DNA of 64,000 bases from assembly GCA_905236675.1 (NCBI GenBank), contig CAJOND010000011.1, positions 47,825-111,824 on the forward strand, in the 5' to 3' direction. This document shows, piece by piece, positions 37,116 to 46,625 of this stretch. The position numbers were made by a program, and so were the translations under genes. Positions within the stretch are counted from its first letter, which is position 1; each line of letters opens with the position of its first letter. This DNA is from Candidatus Rifleibacteriota bacterium (GTDB taxonomy: Bacteria > Muiribacteriota > Ozemobacteria > Ozemobacterales > Ozemobacteraceae). Under the pieces are notes generated by a model, which searched no databases, was not told the DNA's origin, and saw only the letters and a list, made by a program, of their open reading frames with translations.

Positions 37116-38903
37116 ATGGCAAAACAAAAATACATTGTAGGTATAGACTTAGGAACAACTAACATTGTAGTGGGGTATGCTCCATTAGTAATAAAAGAAG
37201 ATGAAAAGCCGGAAATAAACTTAGCTCCCATTGCTCAGGAACTCGCTAAAGGAGCTGTTGAAGCACTTGAAGTATTGCCTTCATTCATTTTTGAAAGAAT
37301 CAAAGAAAAGCCAGTTCTAGATTGGGATTTGGAATCAAAATTTATAATTGGTGAATATGCTAGAGAAAGAGGCTCTGAAGTGCCTGATAGACTTATTTCT
37401 TCAGCAAAATCATGGCTTTGCAATCCTAGAATTAACCGCAAAGAAGCAATTCTTCCTTGGAATGCTCCAGAAGGTGCCGAAAAAATATCACCTTTCCAGG
37501 CAATGGTAATGTTTTTAAACCATGTTAGAGAAGCCTGGAACCGCAAATTTCCAAAAGATAAATTAGAAAACCAAAAAGTCGTTGTTACTATTCCAGCCTC
37601 TTTTGACGCAGCCGCAAGAGACTTGGTCGTAGAAGCCTCTAAAAAAGCAGGGTTATCAACAATTACATTGTTAGAAGAGCCACAGGCAGCTTTCTATTCA
37701 TGGATTTCACAGAACGAAAAACCTTGGCGTAAACAGGTTTCAAAAGGCGATACGGTTTTAGTTGTTGACGTTGGCGGCGGTACAACTGACTTCTCACTTA
37801 TTGAAATCAGCGAATCAGACGGTGATTTAAGTCTAGAACGTGTTGCAGTTGGCAATCATATTCTGCTTGGTGGCGATAATATGGATTTGACTTTGGCTTA
37901 TATAGCAAAACAAAAACTTGAAGCAGCCAATAAAAAGGTCAGCCATTGGCAGACAATTCAGTTGAGTCATCAGTGCAGAAAAGCCAAGGAAGAACTGCTA
38001 ACAGATACTTCAAAAGAATCTGCACCAGTTGTTATTTCTGGCCGTGGCAGCTCACTGATTGCAAATACAATAAAAACCACAATAGAACGTAAAGATATAG
38101 AACAAACTCTATTGGAAGGATTCTTCCCCAAATGTTCTTTTGAAGATTCTCCTGTTGAAGCTACTGAAGGTGGCGTTAGAGAAATCAACTTAATGTATGC
38201 TGCTGACCCTGCAATAACCCGACATCTAGCTAAGTTCTTACGAAGCCAGAACAACGAAACAAAGACATACGGTTACCCTAGAGCTATTCTTTTCAATGGT
38301 GGTGTTTTCAAGTCTGAAATATTCAAGAAGAAACTTATAGAAGTTCTTAACTCTTGGCTAAAAGATGCCGGGAAAGAACCCATCAAAGTCCTAGAAGGAG
38401 CAGAACTTTCTCAAGCAGTTGCCAGAGGTGCTACCTATTTCGGAACAGTAAGCGAAGGTCATGGAATACGTATAAGAGGCGGTGTATCTCAGTCTTATTA
38501 TTTGGGTGTTGAATCTGCTATTCCAGCAATACCTGGTTTCAAACCGCCAATTAAAGCTCTATGTGTTGCAAAACAAGGAACTGAAGAAGGCACAACACTT
38601 GATGTTCCCGATAGAACCTTTGCAATCAGAATCGGCAAAACAGCTGAATTTAAGTTCTTCAAATCAAATTGCAGACGAGACGACAACTTCGGCGAAATCT
38701 TCGAAGATATGGATGAAAGCTTTGAAGACACTAGTTCTTTAAGGTTAGAACTAGAAGCTTATGAAGGCATGAAGCCAGGCGATATTGTAGATGTTAAACT
38801 TCAAGTAGTAATCACAGAAATAGGCACCTTAGAAGTTTACTGCATCGAACTTAATGGTGACCACCGCTGGAAGTTGGAATTCAACGTCAGAGAAACCGCT
38901 TGA
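37116..38903 (+). CDS. Divergent Hsp70-family protein, first of pair
   Basis: A 595-residue Hsp70/actin-fold ATPase: phosphate-1 motif VGIDLGTTN (8-16), EEPQAAFY, phosphate-2 VVDVGGGTTDFSL, and adenosine motif LFNGGVFKSEIF. The substrate-binding part is short and beta-like, and no EEVD-type tail or J-protein/GrpE partner lies nearby, so it is not a housekeeping DnaK. It is in one operon with the DUF2760 protein (11-base gap) and probably with the larger Hsp70 at 39313 of similar sequence. The GGAG site before ATG is good. Confidence 0.88.
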   Translation: MAKQKYIVGIDLGTTNIVVGYAPLVIKEDEKPEINLAPIAQELAKGAVEALEVLPSFIFERIKEKPVLDWDLESKFIIGEYARERGSEVPDRLISSAKSWLCNPRINRKEAILPWNAPEGAEKISPFQAMVMFLNHVREAWNRKFPKDKLENQKVVVTIPASFDAAARDLVVEASKKAGLSTITLLEEPQAAFYSWISQNEKPWRKQVSKGDTVLVVDVGGGTTDFSLIEISESDGDLSLERVAVGNHILLGGDNMDLTLAYIAKQKLEAANKKVSHWQTIQLSHQCRKAKEELLTDTSKESAPVVISGRGSSLIANTIKTTIERKDIEQTLLEGFFPKCSFEDSPVEATEGGVREINLMYAADPAITRHLAKFLRSQNNETKTYGYPRAILFNGGVFKSEIFKKKLIEVLNSWLKDAGKEPIKVLEGAELSQAVARGATYFGTVSEGHGIRIRGGVSQSYYLGVESAIPAIPGFKPPIKALCVAKQGTEEGTTLDVPDRTFAIRIGKTAEFKFFKSNCRRDDNFGEIFEDMDESFEDTSSLRLELEAYEGMKPGDIVDVKLQVVITEIGTLEVYCIELNGDHRWKLEFNVRETA

Positions 38904-39312
38904 CAAACTGAAAGTTGAAAGGTAAAAACGGAAAGCTTTTTTGTAGTTATTGTTCTAAAGCCCCTCCTTGAGGTTTTAGCCTCTTGTTTATGATTGCTGC
39001 GATTGGTTTTATGTTTAGCTTAAGCTTAGCAAAATATCGTATATTGCAAACGACGATTACTTTCTTGCCTTCGCCTAAACAATCACCACCCATTACCACC
39101 ACCAACCACAAGGCTGCAAGCCTTTCCGTTTTCATTTTTCAACTCTTTACTCTCCACTCTCTGCTCTAAGAGGCCCTCGTCCGCTCTTCTGCTCTCAACT
39201 CTCAGTTTTCAGTTCTCCGTTTTCAGTTCTCAACTCTCAACTCTTTAACATTTGACTATTTATCTAATACTTTGTAAGCTAATACGTAAAGAAATAATAA
39301 GGAATAGACCTG
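38904..39312. repeat. Repeat-rich gap between the two Hsp70 genes
   Basis: 409 bases without a gene. 38988-39100 is a ~115-bp block that is repeated, at roughly 70% by eye, at 46311-46430. From 39135 to 39247 is a pyrimidine-rich stretch of heptamer-type repeats (CTCAACTCTCAACTC, TTTTCAGTTCTC twice). Nothing coding was seen. Confidence 0.65.
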
Positions 39313-42078
39313 ATGGGTATTTTAGATAAAGCTTTAAATATACGTTACGTAATAGGAATAGACTTGGGAACCACCCAATGTGCTCTTTCATACTGCGATT
39401 TGCACGACAAGAATCTGAAGATTAAAAATCTTCCTATAACTCAGCTTGTAAACGACAGTATGATTGACGATTTGCCAACACTGCCTTCTAACATTTACTT
39501 AGTTGAAGAAACAAGGGTTCTTAAACGTCCTGAGTGGATGGAAAGACCTGGCAAAATCATAGGCAATTATGCAAAAGAGCTTGGCAGTCAGGTTCCAGGT
39601 CGATACATTCATAGTAGTAAGTCCTGGCTTTGCCATCCTAGAGCAGAAAGGCAATCTCCTATTTTGCCATGGCAGAGCGAAATAACAGATAAAAAGATTT
39701 CTCCTGTAGATGCTGCCTGCGAATATTTAACTTATCTAAAAAATCTATGGGATGCTAAAATAGGTATCGAAGGCGAAGATTCTCTTTTTGAAAAGCAGAA
39801 GGTAATCGTTACTGTTCCTGCTTCTTTTGACCCGTCAGCTCGAAACTTAACTTTAGAAGCAATCGAAAAAGCAGGTATAAAAAACTATTCATTACTAGAA
39901 GAACCCCAAGCAGCTTTTTACGACTATTTGCAGAGAAACCCCACAACTATGGTTTCAGAATTAAAAGGTGTTGACACTGTGTTAGTCATAGATGTTGGTG
40001 GTGGAACAACAGATTTTAGCCTGATTGGTGTAAAATGGGTTAAAGACGGCAATCATGCGGAATTTACAAGACTAGCAGTAGGTCCACATCTGTTAATTGG
40101 CGGTGATAACCTTGATTTAACCTTAGCTAGAAATGCCGAAGCTTCTTTTAATAACAAAGGAAAAAGACTTAACTCTAAGCAATGGCTTTCTTTGCTCGCT
40201 CAAAGCCGAATTCAAAAAGAAAAGATTCTTTCTGACGAAAGCAACGGCAAAATAGATTTTACTATTACTGGTTCTGGAAGTGGTGTATTGTCTGGCTCTG
40301 CACGAGTTCAAATCGAAGCCAATAAATTAAGACAAATCCTTATAGACGGTTTTTTCCCATTGGTTGATTCCAATGAATACCCTGATGAAAGCGAAGCTTT
40401 GGGCTTGTCGGAAGCAGGTTTGCCTTTCACCAAAGACGCTGCCGTAACCAAGCATTTAGCTGCATTCTTAAAAGATAACGATGTAATGCCAGATGCAGTC
40501 TTGTTTAATGGTGGAACAATGAAGGCAGACTGCTTGCGTCAGCGCTTGTGCGAAATTATTGGATTATGGCGTGGAGAGGAACCTAAAGTATTAGAAAATC
40601 CTCATCCTATCTTAGCTGTTGCTGCTGGTGCTGCTTATTATGGGGTCGTAGGCGTAGGCTTAGGTCAGAAGATTCATAGTGGAAACCCGGTGTCTATATA
40701 TTTGGGAATAGGCAATTCTTCTAGTTCTACAATAGATAAATATGTTCCAGAACAGCTTATCTGCATTTTGCCTAAGGGCTCTGAAACAGAAACTGATTAC
40801 GACTTAAAGGGCAAAACTCTTGGCATAGATTTAAGCCATGATGCTGCTTTTTATCTGTTTTATACTCCGTTACCGCCAAAAGCAGAAGAGTTTGGTAGAA
40901 CTATTCGATTCAACTCAAAACGCTATTTACCTCTTCCCCCCTGCAAATTAAAAGCTCAAACAGCAAAGGGCGAAAGACAGGTAAACATTCGCATAAAACT
41001 GAGAGAAACAGGCTATTTACAGATTTTCTGCGAAGAATTAAAGGGTAGTTTTTCTCAGGAACTGCGATTTGATTTGGGCGAAAACGATAAGAAAGCCGAT
41101 AACTCTACACCAGTTAAGCGTAAGGTTCCGTTGACTAGTGCTCAATTAAAAGATATTTCTTCAATTTTAGATGATGCTTTTGCAGGTAAACTAGAGTTTA
41201 ATTCAATTTTTAAGGAAATAGAAAAGATTATCGGCAGCGATAGAAACTCTTGGGATGCTGAAATGCTCAGACAGTTATTTGATGTTGTCATAGAAAGAGA
41301 AGCTGATTTCCGACAGAGTCAAGCTTCTATGACTATCTGGTGCAGATTATTGGGTTACACTTTAAGACCTGGTTACGGTGTAAAAAATGATAATGAACGT
41401 GTTGACCGTATGTGGAAAATGGTTTATGAATCATTCGACTACGACAATGTTGAATTCTGGGCAGAATGGTGGGGTATGTGGAAACGCATAGCACCAGGAC
41501 TTTCACCAGAACGACAATTTTCATTAGAAAAGCTTATTATGCCTATTCTTTTCCCGCCGAAAAAACGAGATAAAAAGTTGAGAAAAATAGTTCAGCACGA
41601 AAGAAACCAGCTTTGGAGACTATTAGGACATTTAGAACGTTTAAGCGTTGAAGAAAAGAAATCTATAGGAGATTTGATACTTAACACTCCAATGTGTTTT
41701 GGAGTTGATTTCGTATCTTTAAGCACTTTGGCAAGACTTGGAACCAGAGAACTTGCTTATGCTCAAGACAGCCTTATGGTGCCACCAAGTGTAGCAAATG
41801 AATGGGCAGCAAAATTACTTAGAAAGGCAATTCCAGGCAGTTCATATCTAGACACAGCATTACGTGAAATAGGCAGAAAAACTGGTGATAGAATGGTCCA
41901 AATTGAAGACCAGCTTAGAAACGATATTTTAGAAGTCTTTAAAAAGAAGCTTAAAAAGAAGAACTTCATTAAACCTCTTCTCAAAGCTGTTAAGTTAGAA
42001 GAAAACGATTTGCAGGAAATAACTGGTGAAGTATTGCCTTCTGGTTTCGTTTGGGTAAAAGATGAAAATGATAGCTGA
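39313..42078 (+). CDS. Divergent Hsp70-family protein with DUF3731-type C-terminus, second of pair
   Basis: A 921-residue protein. Residues ~12-590 are an Hsp70 ATPase like its neighbour (VIGIDLGTTQ, EEPQAAFYDY, VIDVGGGTTDFSL, LFNGGTMKADCL). After a Lys-rich linker the last ~300 residues form a helical domain (AEMLRQLFDVVIE, WCRLLGYTLRPGYG, WAEWWGMWKRIAPGL), matching DUF3731 of Hsp70-family proteins that stand beside DUF2760. The family has no established biochemical role; ATP-driven remodelling of an unknown client at the membrane is an inference. A 409-base repeat-containing gap separates it from the first Hsp70. Confidence 0.85.
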   Translation: MGILDKALNIRYVIGIDLGTTQCALSYCDLHDKNLKIKNLPITQLVNDSMIDDLPTLPSNIYLVEETRVLKRPEWMERPGKIIGNYAKELGSQVPGRYIHSSKSWLCHPRAERQSPILPWQSEITDKKISPVDAACEYLTYLKNLWDAKIGIEGEDSLFEKQKVIVTVPASFDPSARNLTLEAIEKAGIKNYSLLEEPQAAFYDYLQRNPTTMVSELKGVDTVLVIDVGGGTTDFSLIGVKWVKDGNHAEFTRLAVGPHLLIGGDNLDLTLARNAEASFNNKGKRLNSKQWLSLLAQSRIQKEKILSDESNGKIDFTITGSGSGVLSGSARVQIEANKLRQILIDGFFPLVDSNEYPDESEALGLSEAGLPFTKDAAVTKHLAAFLKDNDVMPDAVLFNGGTMKADCLRQRLCEIIGLWRGEEPKVLENPHPILAVAAGAAYYGVVGVGLGQKIHSGNPVSIYLGIGNSSSSTIDKYVPEQLICILPKGSETETDYDLKGKTLGIDLSHDAAFYLFYTPLPPKAEEFGRTIRFNSKRYLPLPPCKLKAQTAKGERQVNIRIKLRETGYLQIFCEELKGSFSQELRFDLGENDKKADNSTPVKRKVPLTSAQLKDISSILDDAFAGKLEFNSIFKEIEKIIGSDRNSWDAEMLRQLFDVVIEREADFRQSQASMTIWCRLLGYTLRPGYGVKNDNERVDRMWKMVYESFDYDNVEFWAEWWGMWKRIAPGLSPERQFSLEKLIMPILFPPKKRDKKLRKIVQHERNQLWRLLGHLERLSVEEKKSIGDLILNTPMCFGVDFVSLSTLARLGTRELAYAQDSLMVPPSVANEWAAKLLRKAIPGSSYLDTALREIGRKTGDRMVQIEDQLRNDILEVFKKKLKKKNFIKPLLKAVKLEENDLQEITGEVLPSGFVWVKDENDS

Positions 42079-42142
42079 AAATTAACGGAAGTTAATTTTA
42101 GGACGGTTTAAAAAAAGGATTATAAGCGAAACAAATAAACAT

Positions 42143-43495
42143 ATGAAAAAAAAGATCTTAATTATTTCAATAATCTTATCTGTTTTAATCATAACTATAA
42201 TATCCACCATAATATATTTATTTGTCACAATTACTCCATATTATCGTGTATATGCAAACAAATACCTTGTAGAAAAATTCAAACCTGACTATCAATATAT
42301 AGACGAAAACCTTAACGATTGGTTAAGAGACAATACTTTCGCAAATAAAAACATAAAAGAAAAGAACAAAAATTTGAAACCTTTTATCCCATCAGAAGCA
42401 AATTTGTTTAAACCAGAATCAGAAAAAAACTTGCTCGATAATATCGAAAGCATAGTTCCTGATAACATGGAAAAAATAAAAAGTAACCTGATAAACTATA
42501 GAATAACCAACTGGATGAAAAAACATAAAAAAATTGATTCATCTGATTCAGAAGAAAATTTTACAGAATACCTAATTCGTCCTGAATATGAAACAATAAA
42601 AGAAACGGCAATATACTGGTATTTTTTGAGTAGATACTTAGAAAAAACAAATGATTATCAAAATTCATTAACATTAAGTCTAGGAATTTTTTATTTATCA
42701 AGAGATTGGGAAAGAGGATATTGTGACGAATATATCGCTATCAATAAAGCTTTGAGTCGAAGCCTCTGCAGAATAGGTTGCAGATCTATTCTAGTTTGGG
42801 CTAGTAAACCAAAGCCTCAAAATTTCTCTTTAAGCAAAAATTATGCAAAAGATATCTTAGAATATGTAAAAACTGAATCTCCAGCTTCTTTGAATGTTAA
42901 ATATGAACGCAAACAATTTGAAGATATTTTGACTTCAGATGTAATAAAAAACCGTTATAAAAAGGAATCTGTCATTCTTTCTTCACTGAAAGAAACCGAT
43001 ACATATAAAAATATTATAGACGAAATTTATGAAAAACCACTGAAATTTATTGATAAACCTTTATACGAAATAAACAAAGAATTTGGCTATTATAAAGATA
43101 ATATGAATAAACTCTTTAAAAACCAATCAAATTCTATCAATATTTTTCCCTTTATTTTTAATCCTGAAAAAAACTTAACATTACATTTAATAAATCAAAG
43201 AGACCATGATTTTGTCAGTATGAAATTATCCCATGAGCAAAAGCTTGCTGAGCTGGAATTTACAGCCATTGCTTTAGCTGTAAATGCTTATGTTTCTCAA
43301 AACAATAAAATGCCAAACAATATGGATGAGTTGAACAAATGGTTTGGAGAAGAACTACCTAAGAATAGACTGACCAATGAACCTTATGTATTAAATATAA
43401 CAGGGAAACATTTACTTTATAACAAAGGGATTGATGGAATAGAAAATTTAGATTCAAAAGATACAGATGACATTTATTTTAATCTAACAATGTAA
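42143..43495 (+). CDS. Membrane-anchored protein, unknown function
   Basis: One N-terminal membrane helix (residues ~4-30, IISIILSVLIITIISTIIYL) anchors a 420-residue Lys/Asn/Glu-rich extracytoplasmic domain. The last ~75 residues (ALAVNAYVSQNNKMPNNMDE ... GKHLLYNKGIDGIEN) resemble the C-terminal module seen in pseudopilin-related exported proteins, where a helix is followed by a short beta region and a calcium-like acidic end. No catalytic residues can be named. The ribosome site is weak; a rich AAGGA stands ~25 bases before. Confidence 0.6.
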   Translation: MKKKILIISIILSVLIITIISTIIYLFVTITPYYRVYANKYLVEKFKPDYQYIDENLNDWLRDNTFANKNIKEKNKNLKPFIPSEANLFKPESEKNLLDNIESIVPDNMEKIKSNLINYRITNWMKKHKKIDSSDSEENFTEYLIRPEYETIKETAIYWYFLSRYLEKTNDYQNSLTLSLGIFYLSRDWERGYCDEYIAINKALSRSLCRIGCRSILVWASKPKPQNFSLSKNYAKDILEYVKTESPASLNVKYERKQFEDILTSDVIKNRYKKESVILSSLKETDTYKNIIDEIYEKPLKFIDKPLYEINKEFGYYKDNMNKLFKNQSNSINIFPFIFNPEKNLTLHLINQRDHDFVSMKLSHEQKLAELEFTAIALAVNAYVSQNNKMPNNMDELNKWFGEELPKNRLTNEPYVLNITGKHLLYNKGIDGIENLDSKDTDDIYFNLTM

Positions 43496-43610
43496 CATAA
43501 GATTATATATTTCTGAATTCTCTTTCTTGCCTCTAATCTCAAAAAAAATGAATTGATTTACATACTAAAAATCTGTAATAATTTAATAAGAAAGTTATGG
43601 AGGAACTACA

Positions 43611-44369
43611 ATGAAATTTTTATTGGTATGTGCTACTCTTTGTTTGATCAATTCTCTTTGTATGGCTGACAGCAAAAAAGACATTGATATGACAAAGCAA
43701 AAAGAAAATATTAAGTGTGCAACTTTAGACATTCAAGTTACTTTTATCGGTCATGCTTCTTTGATGATTGAAAACAACGGTAAGGTTTATCATATAGACC
43801 CATGGAGCGAAATGGGTGATTATTTAAAATTTCCAAAAGCAGATATTATTCTGGTTACTCACGAACATTTTGATCATTATGACAAAAAACTTATAAATAA
43901 AATTTCAAAAGATAGCACAAAAATAGTTACAACAGCTACTGTAGCAGAAGACTTTGGGAAAAATGCCAATATGACTGTTTTATCTAATGGCGAAAGCACA
44001 ACTGTTGATGGTTTAAAAGTTGAAGCAGTTCCAGCTTATAATATCCAACACACTCGAGACGGGAAAAATCCATTCCATCCAAAAGGAAGAGGAAATGGAT
44101 ACATTCTTACCATTGATGGATTACGAGTTTATATAGCTGGCGACACAGAAAATGTTCCAGAATTAAAAGAACTTAAAAATATTGATGTAGCTTTCTTACC
44201 TTTTAATCTGCCATACACTATGGATAAAGCAATGTTTGAAGATTTGGCAAAAAGCATTAAAGCTAAATATTTGTATCCATACCATACAATGGGAATGGAC
44301 CAGAAGACTATCGAAAGCATAAATGTTCCTGACAGTGCTGTAAGAATCAGGAAATTTGAAAAAGATTAA
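43611..44369 (+). CDS. Secreted metallo-beta-lactamase-fold hydrolase (UlaG-like)
   Basis: Residues 1-~19 are a signal peptide (FLLVCATLCLINSLCMA). The metallo-hydrolase motif THEHFDH gives H84, H86, D88 and H89 as zinc ligands; FIGHASLMI near the start and IAGDTEN and YPYHTMG later complete the active site as in UlaG-type (L-ascorbate-6-phosphate lactonase-like) enzymes. The natural substrate is unknown, and export makes a sugar-phosphate lactonase role unlikely. TGGAGGAACT precedes ATG. It is 36 bases upstream of rpiB, probably in the same transcript. Confidence 0.82.
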   Translation: MKFLLVCATLCLINSLCMADSKKDIDMTKQKENIKCATLDIQVTFIGHASLMIENNGKVYHIDPWSEMGDYLKFPKADIILVTHEHFDHYDKKLINKISKDSTKIVTTATVAEDFGKNANMTVLSNGESTTVDGLKVEAVPAYNIQHTRDGKNPFHPKGRGNGYILTIDGLRVYIAGDTENVPELKELKNIDVAFLPFNLPYTMDKAMFEDLAKSIKAKYLYPYHTMGMDQKTIESINVPDSAVRIRKFEKD

Positions 44370-44405
44370 AAATATATTTTTACAAATTTAATACGGAGAA
44401 AAAAA

Positions 44406-44837
44406 ATGAAAATATATGCTGGTTCAGATCATGCAGGTCTATCTTTAAAGAAAATTCTAATCGCCCATCTAGAAAAGACTGGTCATCAAGTAGAAGATTT
44501 AGGAACCTATACTTCTGATTCTTGCGATTATCCTGATTATGCTCATAAAGTTGCAGAAAAAGTATTGGCCGATCCTGATTCAAAAGGCCTTTTAGTTTGT
44601 GGTTCAGGAATAGGTATTTCTATTGCGGCAAACCGTCATCCTGGTATCAGAGCTGCCCTTGTTCACTGCTCTCTTGAAGCAGAACTTTCCAGAAAACATA
44701 ATAATGCAAATATAATTGTAATGGGCGGAAGAATTATTGGTGAAGAAATAGCCAAAGATGCACTAGATAAGTTTTTATCTACTGATTTTGAAGGCGGTCG
44801 TCACGAAAAGCGTATTCAAAAGATAGAAATAAGCTAA
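44406..44837 (+). CDS. rpiB: Ribose-5-phosphate isomerase B
   Basis: A 143-residue protein with the RpiB signature: SDHAG at residues 7-11, the catalytic cysteine in LLVCGSGIGISIAANR (Cys65), and HNNANIIVMGGR. It interconverts ribose-5-phosphate and ribulose-5-phosphate in the cytoplasm. The length is normal. CGGAG precedes ATG and a strong terminator follows. Confidence 0.94.
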   Translation: MKIYAGSDHAGLSLKKILIAHLEKTGHQVEDLGTYTSDSCDYPDYAHKVAEKVLADPDSKGLLVCGSGIGISIAANRHPGIRAALVHCSLEAELSRKHNNANIIVMGGRIIGEEIAKDALDKFLSTDFEGGRHEKRIQKIEIS

Positions 44838-44863
44838 TTTATATTAATATTTCTTACAGAGAC

Positions 44864-44897
44864 AAAATAACGAAATTCTTATGAATTTCGTTATTTT
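44864..44897 (+). terminator. Terminator of rpiB
   Basis: AAAATAACGAAATTC-TTAT-GAATTTCGTTATTTT. Confidence 0.88.
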
Positions 44898-44959
44898 ATT
44901 TGTTTTAGTAATTACTTAGATATTGTTTTAAATAAAACTTTCATTATATAATAGTCTAT

Positions 44960-46240
44960 ATGAAAGAAAACTCATCAAAGCTATCATTCATCCTTGTATT
45001 AATATGTTTTTTACTGATTTTTACAGAATCAGTAAAAGCAGATGATACTGGTCACGAATATAAGTTTTTTGTTTCTATCTGCAAAACAGGAAAAGGTGAC
45101 TACAATCTTTTCGAACCAGAAGGAATGTGTTTCTCTAACGATGGTAGAATGTTAGCTTTAACAGACACCCATAATAACAGAGTTAAGCTTTACTCTGTAG
45201 ATCCAAGCCTATTAGCTTCCATTCCATTAAGACTAGAAATGATATACGGCGACCTATGGCCTTGGGATAACCGCGTTTTACCAGGAGATTCTAACGACAG
45301 ATACAGAGAAGACGATTATTTGAGCAGTAGATATCCAGCTCCCAACTATCTTTATGGCAGAGCCTATCAGCACGGTCAAAGCAGAATAAGACCTGCAGAA
45401 AAGATTCCTATGGATCATTTTAATCTTCCTGTCGGCGTCGGTTGGATAAAAAATGACACAATACTGGTTTGTGATACGGGAAACCATAGAATAAAGGCAT
45501 TGAAATTAAATGGAGAAGTTAGCTTTATTTTAGGACAAGAAGGTTGGAAAGACGGTTATTTTCATCATCCATTAAGTGTAGACACAGATTGTGCTGGCAG
45601 AATCTACGTAGCAGAACCTCGCGGTAATTATCTCAGAGATTTTCCTCTTGATTGGGGACAAAGAATGAGAGTTCAAGGCAATCGCATTCAGATTTTTGAT
45701 ACAAATTTAAGGCCATCTCAACGTTTGGGCCATATGCACCATATGTCTGGAAGAGACTACAAACAGTTTAAAAACCTGACTCGTGTTTGGGTAGACGCCA
45801 ATGGTGACATTTATGTCGCTGATAATGGCAATCACCGTATTCTTGTATTCGAAAACAATATGACTATAAAAGAAGAAATTATTAAATGGGAAGGCTATAC
45901 AATGCGCTATCCCAACTCTTTTGATGTAGCCAAAAACGGATGGATGGCCATTGCAGATACTGGAAATCATAAAATTCTTATACTAGATGAAAAAAGGGAA
46001 CTTAGACAAATAATAGGAGGATTCGGAGCCAGTAATGGCAAATTTATAAGACCTCACGATGTTCGTTTTGGTCCTAATGGAGACTTATATGTTTTAGATA
46101 CAGGAAACGGACGAATTCAAATTTTTAAAGGGATGTACATTCCAGAACAGTTCCCACGCTGTCCAGAACCAGAACCTGTTCAGCCAGTTAAAAAGCTGAA
46201 AAAGAAATTACCCAAAACTAAACCCAAAGATTCTTACTAA
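44960..46240 (+). CDS. Secreted NHL-repeat (beta-propeller) protein
   Basis: Signal peptide at residues 1-~28 (FILVLICFLLIFTESVKA). The mature 400 residues form NHL repeats with the usual GxxxPxGV / ADxxNHRI rhythm: FEPEGMCFSNDGRMLALTDT, ILVCDTGNHRIK, IYVADNGNHRILVF, MAIADTGNHKILI, LYVLDTGNGRIQIF, i.e. a six-bladed propeller. Propellers bind proteins or sugars; no catalytic residues are claimed. The C-terminus is Pro/Lys-rich. It stands alone between a terminator and a repeat-rich gap. Confidence 0.85.
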   Translation: MKENSSKLSFILVLICFLLIFTESVKADDTGHEYKFFVSICKTGKGDYNLFEPEGMCFSNDGRMLALTDTHNNRVKLYSVDPSLLASIPLRLEMIYGDLWPWDNRVLPGDSNDRYREDDYLSSRYPAPNYLYGRAYQHGQSRIRPAEKIPMDHFNLPVGVGWIKNDTILVCDTGNHRIKALKLNGEVSFILGQEGWKDGYFHHPLSVDTDCAGRIYVAEPRGNYLRDFPLDWGQRMRVQGNRIQIFDTNLRPSQRLGHMHHMSGRDYKQFKNLTRVWVDANGDIYVADNGNHRILVFENNMTIKEEIIKWEGYTMRYPNSFDVAKNGWMAIADTGNHKILILDEKRELRQIIGGFGASNGKFIRPHDVRFGPNGDLYVLDTGNGRIQIFKGMYIPEQFPRCPEPEPVQPVKKLKKKLPKTKPKDSY

Positions 46241-46625
46241 ACCATTTTCCAATGGGCAACTTATTATAATAATTATTTATATACATAGTCTTACTTCTCT
46301 CTCAATTAGGTTATGATTGTTGTGATTGGTCTTATAGGTTTTATTGCTTAGTTTAAACACCTCAAAGTATCGGTTATTTATAAATTTGATGACTTACAGA
46401 TTTACTTCTAAACAATCACCACCCATCACCTATAACCCTCTTCGTCTGTTCTTCCCTTCTCCCTTCTCAATTCTCTGCTCTTTTCTCCAACTCTCCTCCA
46501 TCCATCACCAACCACCAACAACTCACCACGCCAAGCTGTGCTTGGCTCTCCCATCTTCCCTCTTATATCAAACAACTATTTTGCCGATATTAGCCTATAT
46601 ATTAAACAAAACTTGGGGGCATATA
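46241..46625. repeat. Repeat-rich gap before the Mur ligase gene
   Basis: 385 bases. 46311-46430 is the second copy of the block at 38988-39100 (shared TTATGATTG-TG-GATTGG and AAACAATCACCACCCAT). 46431-46565 is pyrimidine-rich (TTCCCTTCTCCCTTCTC; CACCAACCACCAACAA) and includes a GCCAAGC / GCTTGGC hairpin (46532-46546). The frame of the Mur ligase is open across this gap, but its composition is that of the repeats, not of coding sequence. Confidence 0.65.

Noticed and set aside
39135..39247. Possible CRISPR array
   Set aside because: The repeat units are about 7 bases, degenerate and directly adjacent, without regular spacers, and no cas gene is near.
46344..46625. Open frame that would lengthen the Mur ligase by 94 residues
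   Set aside because: The sequence is pyrimidine-rich repeat DNA, the translated part has Ser/Pro/His composition unlike neighbours, and the conserved Mur start FFIGIGG begins at 46626.
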